From the NCBI GenBank assembly GCA_001464165.1, contig LNEX01000180.1:1-8099 (forward strand): a stretch of 8,099 nucleotides of DNA. Direction: 5' to 3'. The translations under genes were made by a program, and so were the position numbers. The notes under the pieces are model-generated. The model did no database searches. It was given only the letters and a program-made list of their open reading frames with translations, and had not been told where the DNA came from. This document shows positions 1-5,602 of the stretch, piece by piece; within the stretch, counting starts at the first letter, position 1, and every line of letters starts with the position of its first letter. Origin of the DNA: a bacterium Ga0077546 (GTDB taxonomy: Bacteria; Cyanobacteriota; Vampirovibrionia; Obscuribacterales; Obscuribacteraceae).

Positions 1-1
1 G

Positions 2-445
2 GCCTGGGTAAGTAATGTAGCCAATCTTGATAGAGATTGGAGTGAACTATTAGGCTGGGTTGAGCGCTTTAAGCAAGCTGTCGAGTCGATGCTTCAAGTT
101 ATTGAGAATGGTGGCAACGAGTGGAGCAATCAGCTTGAGGATTTGCGAAAAATTCAAAGTGCTCTTTTGGCTATGTCGGGCTCGAACCAAGTAGTCGATT
201 CTCACCCGGATGTTGCATTCTTGCTGCTTGAGAAAATCTTACCGGCCGCGGCCTCATTGCTCAACACCAATGGAAGTAATTTGTCTTCCCGTGAGCTTGC
301 CTCTGTTGCTCGCCTAACTCTCGTCTTTTTAGATCAAGTCAAAGATTCTGCTCCAGATAAAATGAAAGACAAAAATATGAGCAAGAGTCAAAATACAAGT
401 CAAAGCACGAATGATCCTGATGCATTTTGGCGAAATAATATTTAG
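2..445 (+). CDS. Hypothetical protein, 5' end outside the window
   Basis: The reading frame is open from the left edge to a TAG at 443-445 and has no ATG, GTG or TTG codon before the ATG at 89. The residues encoded before that ATG (AWVSNVANLDRDWSELLGWV and onward) read as ordinary protein, so the gene very probably begins upstream and the ATG at 89 is an internal Met. The visible 147 residues look mostly helical and soluble. They have a Leu/Ala-rich middle (FLLLEKILPAAASLLN) and end in a polar Lys/Ser/Asn/Gln-rich tail finishing DPDAFWRNNI. There is no signal peptide or membrane segment in the visible part. I do not recognise a family and assign no function. The gene converges on the next one and is closed by the palindromic terminator 80 bp downstream. 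Confidence 0.75.
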   Translation, partial: AWVSNVANLDRDWSELLGWVERFKQAVESMLQVIENGGNEWSNQLEDLRKIQSALLAMSGSNQVVDSHPDVAFLLLEKILPAAASLLNTNGSNLSSRELASVARLTLVFLDQVKDSAPDKMKDKNMSKSQNTSQSTNDPDAFWRNNI

Positions 446-526
446 GAATCGCTTGCCCTCTGTGTCTATGACGGTGGTTTTTCGGTATTTAGTCTCAAGA
501 CAAATTCTTACTGATTCTGGTCGTTA

Positions 527-562
527 AAAGAAAAAAGCGTGTATATACACGCTTTTTTCTTT
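527..562. terminator. Bidirectional intrinsic terminator between convergent genes
   Basis: This is a perfect inverted repeat with 18-bp arms. The core is GCGTGTATATACACGC (537-552), flanked by an A-rich run on the left and the matching T-rich run on the right. Read on either strand, the GC-containing stem is followed by a run of T residues, so it can terminate both the + gene ending at 445 and the - gene ending at 596. In RNA a few central bases would form the loop. Confidence 0.9.
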
Positions 563-595
563 AGCTTACTTTAGCTGGAGCAGACAGGTCGAGCC

Positions 596-1081
596 TTACC
601 AGCCTCGAATTTTATTGATAATTCTCGTTCCTAGGCTGCCGGTATTGTAGCCGTTGGCGTATTGGCCGTTGGCGTACTGGCCATTGATATTGTAGCCGTT
701 GGCGTTAAAGCCATTGGCGTTGTAGCCATTAGCATCATAGACATTGCTATAGTTGCCGTTGGTGTAGTTTGGGTTGATATAAGGCCTGCGGTGACCATGT
801 CGGTGATAGTTGACACCGTAATTGTTGTAGGCACCATAGTTGTAGTTTGGTGTACCGCCGGGCAGGTAGCCACCCTTCTGTAGGTTGGAGATATTCAGAT
901 CATATTGGTTCTGTGGAGGCCCGTTCTGAGCTTGTTGATTTAAATAGTTCTGCATTGCGATGGCATTCAATGCTTTCTGTTGGTCATTGTTTTTGGCCTC
1001 AGCCGGAGCAGAGACCGCAATACCGGCCACGGCTAGGAGCGCCATCAATGTAGTCGATATACTTATAAATTTGCTTCTCAT
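596..1081 (-). CDS. Small secreted Asn/Gly/Tyr-rich repeat protein
   Basis: This 161-aa protein begins with an N-terminal signal peptide: basic MRSK, a hydrophobic core (residues 5-24), and a likely signal peptidase I site after APAEA near residue 29. Residues 30-60 are Gln/Asn-rich. Residues 79-92 are Tyr/Asn/Gly-rich and are followed by a basic His/Arg patch, HRHGHRR (93-99). Residues 106-145 are eight in-phase five-residue units, of which the last six (116-145) approximate xANG[Y/F/Q], for example NANGF and YANGQ. The C-terminus, TRIINKIRGW, is basic. The start is supported by an AAAGGA ribosome site six to seven bases before the ATG. I see no catalytic domain or known family. Low-complexity Asn/Gly/Tyr composition plus export suggests a cell-surface, matrix or adhesive role, but this is inference. 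It lies downstream of another exported protein on the same strand, 152 bp apart, so co-transcription is possible but not shown. Confidence 0.85.
   Translation of the reverse strand: MRSKFISISTTLMALLAVAGIAVSAPAEAKNNDQQKALNAIAMQNYLNQQAQNGPPQNQYDLNISNLQKGGYLPGGTPNYNYGAYNNYGVNYHRHGHRRPYINPNYTNGNYSNVYDANGYNANGFNANGYNINGQYANGQYANGYNTGSLGTRIINKIRGW
650..769 (-). repeat. Tandem array of eight 15-bp units inside the secreted protein gene
   Basis: Eight consecutive 15-bp units fill 650-769 exactly. On the + strand each approximates GCCRTTGGCGTTGTA. The best-preserved units start at 650, 665, 695 and 710; the units at 725 and 740 are more diverged. The unit length is a multiple of three, so gain or loss of a copy keeps the frame and adds or removes one five-residue unit. 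Confidence 0.9.
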
Positions 1082-1184
1082 TTTACTGTTCCTTTGTCCG
1101 TGTCAGTTGTCAGACGGGGAGAGACAGTGATAGTTCCAAATTTATTTCCTATAGACTAGCCGAGGGCCCGCCATCGATACAGGG

Positions 1185-1199
1185 TTGTGCAAGGCACAA
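1185..1199. repeat. Short hairpin between the two - strand genes
   Basis: TTGTGC-AAG-GCACAA is a perfect 6-bp stem with a 3-base loop, 34 bp past the stop of the 543-aa gene. Neither strand carries a T-run after it, so it is not a convincing intrinsic terminator. It could be an mRNA 3'-end structure or chance. Confidence 0.4.
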
Positions 1200-1233
1200 G
1201 ATCATTGACATTGCGGTTTGATTTGGCTCCAAG

Positions 1234-2865
1234 CTATTGCACTTTGAGTTTGCCGACATTTACGGCAGTTTCTGGGCTTGGTGTCTCGGTCGAGATGGCG
1301 TTGAGTATTTGCAGCTTGCGCTTTGTTTCAGGCTCAATTACAGACAAATAGGCGGTGTACTCACCGGGCTTAATCGATTTGGTAGCTAATTCTGATTCCC
1401 AGGTAATGGGCTGACCAGATTTCCACTTGTTGGTGGGCATGCCTGGCGTGTGTCTGATCAAGGCGATGGCTTTACCGCTAGCATCGCGCAATTCGATTTG
1501 AACAATATAAGAAGATGGCACGTCACGATCTAAGTTGCGTACTGGGCGAAGTGCCCCAGCAGCGCCAAGATTGCTGAAAGTAAATGATGCTTTTAGTTTT
1601 TCACCGGCTTTAACTTCAGCTGGAATTGTAACTTTCTGTGATACCAGTTGGTAGCCTAGATGAGAACGAATATCTTCAAGAGCTTTCTTCACTGCTTCTG
1701 AATCTGTATTGAGCAAATTCGGTGGAACTTCAACAAAGCTGATGCCATCATCTAACGCATTTTTTGCCAGCTTTGTCATTTCTTCAGGAGTAACCGTCGG
1801 CAACAGTTGATAGCCGGTCAAAGTGTCAGAGTGGAACTTGAGCAAGACGCGATATTGGTCAAAGCCATGTTTAGCATCTGCAATATTTTGTCTGGTTAAA
1901 TAAATGCGCTGACCATAGCGATATACCAGATAGTCTGAAATTTCATCGAGACTATCTTGGCCGGCCCGATTAGGTGTAGTTGGATCAATATCAAAATTGA
2001 GACGGGCTGTAGGGAATGCTTTGGGGAAAATGTCTGCGACATACTTCCAATGCTCAACTAGCTGTCTCTGGCTCATGCCGTGGTCTTTTGTTAATTGGTC
2101 CTGCAATACCTTATAGGTCTCTTTGTTTTGAGGTTGGCTCATCTCTGGCACTACTGGTGTGCCCCCTAGGATGCCACCGCCAGTAATGCCGACGCTGTGT
2201 AGCGATTCGTTCTTGTCGAATTTTGCACCAAGGTCGGCGACGAAGTTGCCCCACTTAGCTAAATAGGTCGAATCCCAGAAGATTGGCATCTTGTGGTCTT
2301 TGCCGTCAGTTCCTTTGTAAGTAAGAGATTTTACTCCCGCTTCGTATATCCAGTTTGGGGTGTCCGACTCAACCGAGTTGTCGCTGCCGCATGTTGAAAC
2401 TCGGAGAATTAAAGTCTTATTTTTCTGTTTGCAAATCGCTAGAAGTTTTTCTATTTTTGACCAATCGTATTTTTCTTCTTCTGGCGCTAAGTCACGCCAG
2501 GGAATTATTACTGAGATGCCGTTGACTTCCGGCTTGTCAAGTAGTTTTTCGATCATGCCGGTGCTAGTGGTCAGTTCACTATTTACGGTGGCAGTATCGA
2601 GCAGGGCGAAGAAGCCTAGTTCGCGATTGGCAACTGGTTTCGCCCCTGCTATCACTACACTTTTAAAACCTTTCTTTTTAATTGCTCTATCTTGGCTTTC
2701 GTTCAAGCTGTAGTTCTTGCGTGGCATTGGGTTCAAATACTTGACCCATTCTTTGGGCTGAGGGGTAGCTTCGGCCGCGTTTGTCCTCCAACCGCAAGTT
2801 GCGGATACAATTGGCGTGAGAGCTAGGAGGCCTGAAAGAAAAATTAGCGGTCTTCTCATTGTCAT
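1234..2865 (-). CDS. Exported protein resembling TIM-barrel glycoside hydrolases, with C-terminal DUF4832-like beta domain
   Basis: This 543-aa protein has a signal peptide (basic MTMRR, hydrophobic 6-22) and likely cleavage around residues 22-33. C24 does not sit in a good lipobox. Residues about 80-395 look like a (beta/alpha)8 barrel. PWRDLAPEEEKYDW (122-135) matches the 'PW..L.P..GkYDW' signature of GH42/GH5-like and DUF4832-type proteins, followed by LLAICKQKNKTLILRVSTCG. FVEVPP is a plausible late barrel strand. Residues about 400-543 begin HLGYQLV, contain FSNLG, and end in beta-rich sequence like the C-terminal domain of DUF4832 proteins. A polysaccharide substrate is possible but unproven. 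The usual Gly-Glu acid/base position after the fourth strand appears to read GGGILGGT, without the Glu. Two ATGs, at 2863-2865 and 2857-2859, are both usable; an AGG lies four bases before the first. The gene is divergent from the hydrolase at 2935. Confidence 0.75.
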   Translation of the reverse strand: MTMRRPLIFLSGLLALTPIVSATCGWRTNAAEATPQPKEWVKYLNPMPRKNYSLNESQDRAIKKKGFKSVVIAGAKPVANRELGFFALLDTATVNSELTTSTGMIEKLLDKPEVNGISVIIPWRDLAPEEEKYDWSKIEKLLAICKQKNKTLILRVSTCGSDNSVESDTPNWIYEAGVKSLTYKGTDGKDHKMPIFWDSTYLAKWGNFVADLGAKFDKNESLHSVGITGGGILGGTPVVPEMSQPQNKETYKVLQDQLTKDHGMSQRQLVEHWKYVADIFPKAFPTARLNFDIDPTTPNRAGQDSLDEISDYLVYRYGQRIYLTRQNIADAKHGFDQYRVLLKFHSDTLTGYQLLPTVTPEEMTKLAKNALDDGISFVEVPPNLLNTDSEAVKKALEDIRSHLGYQLVSQKVTIPAEVKAGEKLKASFTFSNLGAAGALRPVRNLDRDVPSSYIVQIELRDASGKAIALIRHTPGMPTNKWKSGQPITWESELATKSIKPGEYTAYLSVIEPETKRKLQILNAISTETPSPETAVNVGKLKVQ

Positions 2866-2934
2866 AGAACCTGAAAGGGTGTGGATAATTGATAGGCTCT
2901 GATTGTACTAAGAGGAGTCCTCTGGAGAAGTGCT
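2866..2934. promoter_or_regulatory. Divergent intergenic region with a 13-bp palindrome
   Basis: This 69-bp gap must hold the start signals for both divergent genes. At 2911-2923 lies AGAGGA-G-TCCTCT, a perfect palindrome around one base that could be a repressor site. On the - strand, TACAAT (complement of 2902-2907) matches five of six bases of a -10 element, but no good -35 lies at the right distance. No clean + strand promoter was found. Confidence 0.4.
2924..2930 (+). promoter_or_regulatory. Ribosome binding site that fixes a TTG start
   Basis: GGAGAAG lies just before TTG at 2935, with seven bases between GGAG and the start. No in-frame ATG is available nearby, and the translated start (NLTFLGHS) is exactly the conserved first strand of the family, so the TTG start is well supported. 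Confidence 0.75.
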
Positions 2935-3660
2935 TTGAATCTAACCTTTCTAGGACATAGCGCAGTCAAGTTTGAAATTGGCAACCTTTGTATCTATACA
3001 GACCCCTATTTACAAGCACCTGTAGATTTGGCCAAATTGCCAAAGGCTGACCTTGTGCTTTTCTCGCATGGCCACTTCGATCACGGTGCTTTGATGGCGC
3101 GCAAACTTTATGACACCTGGGGTTGTCATTTTGCTGGTCCGGCGAAACTTATGCACTGGTTGCACAAGCGGCGCAAAATTCCACTAGATAAACTTATTGC
3201 AATTGACCATGGCGAGACCATCGTTTTCAAGGAGTTGGAGATTTTAGCCGTTCCGGCTCACCACCCCCTCAATCGTCTAGGCAAAACCATAATGGCTTTG
3301 TTTGCTCGCAGTCGGGCTCCGGGTAAACCTGTCAATGGGTACCTTTTTGCTGGTTATTATCATGCTGGTGCCACAATTTATACGCCACTGATTGCCGAGG
3401 CGTTGGCCGGAAAAACTGTGCACACTGCTTTGTTGCCCATTGGCGGCAAGTACGCTACAGCCAAGCCAGTAGAAGCTTTGAGAATTGCAGAGGAAATCAA
3501 AGCGACGCGACTGGTGCCCATGCATTGGCAGCCACTCAAAGAGCAAGTTTTCTTTCGTTATCAGTCATCTGACTTGCTCAACTTGGCTAGAGATACGTGC
3601 TCAGTTGTTGATGTCAGGGCCCTGGCCATAGGTGAAGTTTTGCCTGCCGTTGAAGCTTGA
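2935..3660 (+). CDS. Metallo-beta-lactamase-fold metal-dependent hydrolase (UPF0173/UlaG-like)
   Basis: This 241-aa cytoplasmic protein has the usual family length and begins with the typical MNLTFLGHSAVKFE strand. TDPYL (22-26) and HGHFDH (45-50) follow, the latter being the HxHxDH metal motif. A further His lies in AHH (108-110), and the last ligand His is H197 in VPMHW. LLPIGG (166-171) corresponds to LLPIGDN in relatives. The family hydrolyses varied substrates, such as lactones or phosphodiesters, with one or two metals; the substrate here cannot be read from sequence. The oddity is YHAGAT (142-147): relatives have YHAGDT, where the Asp bridges the two metals. Here residue 146 is Ala (codon GCC at 3370-3372). 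This may mean a mononuclear or inactive enzyme. It is probably a single-gene unit. The fold call is very secure; activity is uncertain. Confidence 0.92.
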   Translation: MNLTFLGHSAVKFEIGNLCIYTDPYLQAPVDLAKLPKADLVLFSHGHFDHGALMARKLYDTWGCHFAGPAKLMHWLHKRRKIPLDKLIAIDHGETIVFKELEILAVPAHHPLNRLGKTIMALFARSRAPGKPVNGYLFAGYYHAGATIYTPLIAEALAGKTVHTALLPIGGKYATAKPVEALRIAEEIKATRLVPMHWQPLKEQVFFRYQSSDLLNLARDTCSVVDVRALAIGEVLPAVEA

Positions 3661-3713
3661 TGGCAAATTTTGTATTTCGGATAAAAGCGGGTAAAAGGTA
3701 GATAGGCGTAAGC

Positions 3714-3743
3714 TTACTGTTGTTAGAATTTTGGCAACAGTAA
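3714..3743. promoter_or_regulatory. Inverted repeat upstream of the DUF4388 gene, with a -10-like hexamer in its centre
   Basis: TTACTGTTG (3714-3722) and CAACAGTAA (3735-3743) are perfect 9-bp arms separated by 12 bases. The centre holds TAGAAT (3724-3729), five of six matches to a -10 element, 54 bp before the GTG start. No T-run follows on either strand, so a repressor site or leader structure fits better than an intrinsic terminator for the upstream hydrolase gene. No convincing -35 was found at the right spacing. Confidence 0.5.
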
Positions 3744-3783
3744 TCAAAAATTGCATCTACATAGGTAATCGGATAAATAGAGC

Positions 3784-5256
3784 GTGCTTGGAAAGAAGCC
3801 TGAAGAGCGGAGCATAACCAATCTGCCTAAGCAGATCAGCTTGCCTTCACTCAAACAATTGCAGAACATGTTGGCGGCGAGCCTCAAGGAACCGGGTCAT
3901 ACTACCCAGCTCCCTTTTGGTGATGCGCCAGAAGAATTGTTGCTGGCTGTCTTCAAGGATCGGGGTAAGGGAGATTATCACTGGGCGCTCTATCGTGGCG
4001 ATCAGGGCAACTTGATGCTCGTTTGGGACCAAGTTTCCTCAGACCCTGCCTTTATTCACCAGTTAATTACAGCCCAATTTCCGGCTTTAGAAGTTGTTTC
4101 TCAGGCACAGCAAGCCGTTACCCAGAGCTACGACAGTCAGTCGACCAGCGGTCGAGTGCGCGGCAAAGCTACCTTAGAAGGTAACCTAGAGAATATGCAG
4201 ATGCCAAACGTGCTGCAATCTGTTGGTATGAGTAAGGGGACTGGTCGGCTTGAAGTTGAGACCACCAGCGAAAACGCCACTGTTTATTTTGATGATGGCA
4301 ATCCAATTCATTGCACCCTCGGCGATCTCGAGGGTTCGTCAGCCCTGATTGAGCTAGTTGGTTGGGAAGAAGGTGAGTTTCGCTTTTACCCCGAGGCCAA
4401 GTTTGAAACCGTAACCATTAGAAAGCGTCTCGACATGATGTTAATGGAAGGCGCAGCCCTTGACGACCAGCGTCAGTTGCTCAAACAAAAAAATATTCGC
4501 GATGAAAGTTATTTGCTGCGCAATCATCCATCTATTACTGAGCAGCTTTTTGAGCAGTTGCTAGAGAAAGGCACAGGAGCTGACATGGCTTTGCAGAAGC
4601 GCATGTATCAGCTAATTGATAACAAAAGTCGATTAATCGACATCTTGCGCAAGTGCAATGTTAGTAAGCAGAAGTGGGTGCCGATAATATTTAACTTTGC
4701 CACTTGCAATCTGGTTACGTTTGCCGACGAGCTTCCGGATTCGTCGGAGAAGCCAATGCAAGAGGCCGATATTGACTGGAGTCAAGCTCGTGAAGCAGAG
4801 CGTTATTTGCGGCGTGAAGATAGCGGTATTTACTCACAGCAAGCTTTTCTTTATCTATTAGAGCGAGAGTTTCATCGCTTCGAACGTTTTGGCCGTCCGG
4901 TTTCGGTGATTTTACTGGAGCTCTGTATTCGCTCTGCCGATCCTGCTAGCCCGTCGCAGCCGCTTCCCCTTGGTGCTATTCGAGAAGTTGCTGAGAGAGT
5001 TAATAAAATGAAGCGCAAGACCGATTCGTTTGCTCACTATGAAGCCTCTGGCTTTGCCTTACTGTTGCCGGAGACCGAAAGCACCTCTGCGCGTAATTTT
5101 GCTGGTCGGATGGCTGAAATGCTCATGACTACCCCTCTTAGCTCTCAATTTGGCGGCAGCCCTGTTGTGGCTTCGGTTGGTGTTGGCTCTGTTCCTGATG
5201 ACTGCAATTCGCTAGGGGCGATGTTGGCTTTGGCAAAGCCGGCAAGGCCGCAGTAA
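3784..5256 (+). CDS. DUF4388 protein with a degenerate GGDEF-like C-terminal domain
   Basis: This 490-aa soluble protein has no signal peptide or membrane segment. Residues about 1-125 are unrecognised. Residues about 128-225 match DUF4388: GNLENMQMPNVLQSVG, GRLEVETTSENATVYFDDGNP, a GSSALIELVGWEEGEFRF segment, and a closing helix. DUF4388 (PatA N-terminal-like) is common in gliding, signalling and regulatory proteins. Residues about 225-340 are helical. From about 350 (GIYSQQAFLYLLEREFHRFE) the protein aligns with a diguanylate cyclase domain, including the family-like FALLLPET and VGVGSVPDDCNSL. The GG[D/E]EF signature is replaced by EASGF (420-424), and the protein stops (LAKPARPQ) short of the usual final helix. 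Cyclic-di-GMP synthesis is therefore unlikely; a regulatory or scaffold role is inferred. An in-frame stop at 3778-3780 makes GTG 3784 the first possible start, but no strong ribosome site precedes it. ATG at residue 29 (3868) is the alternative. Confidence 0.85.
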   Translation: MLGKKPEERSITNLPKQISLPSLKQLQNMLAASLKEPGHTTQLPFGDAPEELLLAVFKDRGKGDYHWALYRGDQGNLMLVWDQVSSDPAFIHQLITAQFPALEVVSQAQQAVTQSYDSQSTSGRVRGKATLEGNLENMQMPNVLQSVGMSKGTGRLEVETTSENATVYFDDGNPIHCTLGDLEGSSALIELVGWEEGEFRFYPEAKFETVTIRKRLDMMLMEGAALDDQRQLLKQKNIRDESYLLRNHPSITEQLFEQLLEKGTGADMALQKRMYQLIDNKSRLIDILRKCNVSKQKWVPIIFNFATCNLVTFADELPDSSEKPMQEADIDWSQAREAERYLRREDSGIYSQQAFLYLLEREFHRFERFGRPVSVILLELCIRSADPASPSQPLPLGAIREVAERVNKMKRKTDSFAHYEASGFALLLPETESTSARNFAGRMAEMLMTTPLSSQFGGSPVVASVGVGSVPDDCNSLGAMLALAKPARPQ

Positions 5257-5283
5257 GATCTCGTTTCTGCCCTGCTCGCCTAT

Positions 5284-5328
5284 CTTTGCAACTGATTTCG
5301 TAACTAGCTTTGCAACTTGGCTTGCAAA
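5284..5328. repeat. TTTGCAA direct and inverted repeats downstream of the DUF4388 gene
   Basis: CTTTGCAACT occurs at 5284-5293 and again at 5308-5317, 24 bp apart. The second copy also forms an inverted repeat with TTGCAAA at 5322-5328: 7-bp arms TTTGCAA/TTGCAAA around CTTGGC. The hairpin lacks a T-run, so it is at best a weak terminator of the preceding gene. A protein-binding cluster is the other possibility. Confidence 0.5.
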
Positions 5329-5357
5329 TGAAAAGATAATTTCGGCAAAATAAGCGT

Positions 5358-5386
5358 TTGAAATTTGTTGAATTAGCGAATATGAA
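5358..5386 (+). promoter_or_regulatory. Candidate sigma70-type promoter for dnaK
   Basis: TTGAAA (5358-5363, five of six to the -35 consensus) is followed after exactly 17 bases by TATGAA (5381-5386, four of six to the -10 consensus). Transcription from here would give a leader of about 210 bases before dnaK that includes the nested inverted repeat at 5517-5568. This is a pattern match only. Confidence 0.35.
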
Positions 5387-5516
5387 TCTTTGTATATGTT
5401 TCAGTTCACAGCCCAGCCGAATTGGCATCATGGGACTATTACCAGAGTTACGTTGGGTAAATCGCCATTTTCTTGGTTGTTAAGGATTCAACGTGCGGAA
5501 AACTGTAGTTTTGGGA

Positions 5517-5568
5517 CTCAGATCACGAGGCTATCCCAAGTATAATTTCTTGGGGTCTCCAGCCTGAG
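5517..5568 (+). promoter_or_regulatory. Nested inverted repeat in the dnaK leader, with TATAAT in the loop
   Basis: CCCAAG (5535-5540) and CTTGGG (5549-5554) flank TATAATTT. Outside them GGCT (5529-5532) pairs with AGCC (5561-5564), and CTCA (5517-5520) with TGAG (5565-5568). CCCAA can alternatively pair with TTGGG at 5511-5515. If TATAAT (5541-5546) is a real -10, the repeat is an operator over it; if transcription starts upstream, it is a leader hairpin near the ribosome site. No good -35 exists 16-18 bases before TATAAT. Confidence 0.45.
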
Positions 5569-5602
5569 CTTTCAAGTAGGTCCGAAGGGAGTTTCAAAGT
5601 AT

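Larger units (their letters stand above)
5257..5602. other. 346-bp non-coding region upstream of dnaK
   Basis: I see no credible gene here. The stretch holds TTTGCAA repeats just after the preceding gene (5284-5328), a sigma70-type promoter candidate (5358-5386), about 130 bases with nothing recognisable (5387-5516), and a nested inverted repeat (5517-5568) before the dnaK ribosome site AAGGGAG (5585-5591), which sits 11 bases from the ATG. No CIRCE element (TTAGCACTC-N9-GAGTGCTAA) is present. No T-tailed terminator for the upstream gene was found. Confidence 0.6.

Noticed and set aside
631..873. Second - strand frame rich in Thr, Ala and Pro
   Set aside because: It is a frame-shifted reading of the same tandem repeat and has no start signal of its own.
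662..883. Open + strand frame coding a Val/Ile/Ala-rich, membrane-like peptide
   Set aside because: It is the antisense reading of the 15-bp repeat array; the repeated hydrophobic pattern follows from the repeat codons. The - strand frame has a signal peptide, a ribosome site and a downstream terminator.
2400..2800. Lipoprotein assignment for the 543-aa exported protein because of C24
   Set aside because: The residues before Cys (SAT) do not form a good lipobox, and ordinary signal peptidase sites are available nearby.
5138..5431. - strand frame of 97 codons reaching into the dnaK upstream region
   Set aside because: It overlaps the end of the DUF4388 gene on the opposite strand and has no ribosome site or recognisable sequence. 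Its non-coding part is better explained by repeats and promoter elements.
5257..5602. CIRCE/HrcA site or HspR-type site upstream of dnaK
   Set aside because: Neither TTAGCACTC-N9-GAGTGCTAA nor CTTGAGT-N7-ACTCAAG, nor a close variant, was found in the region.
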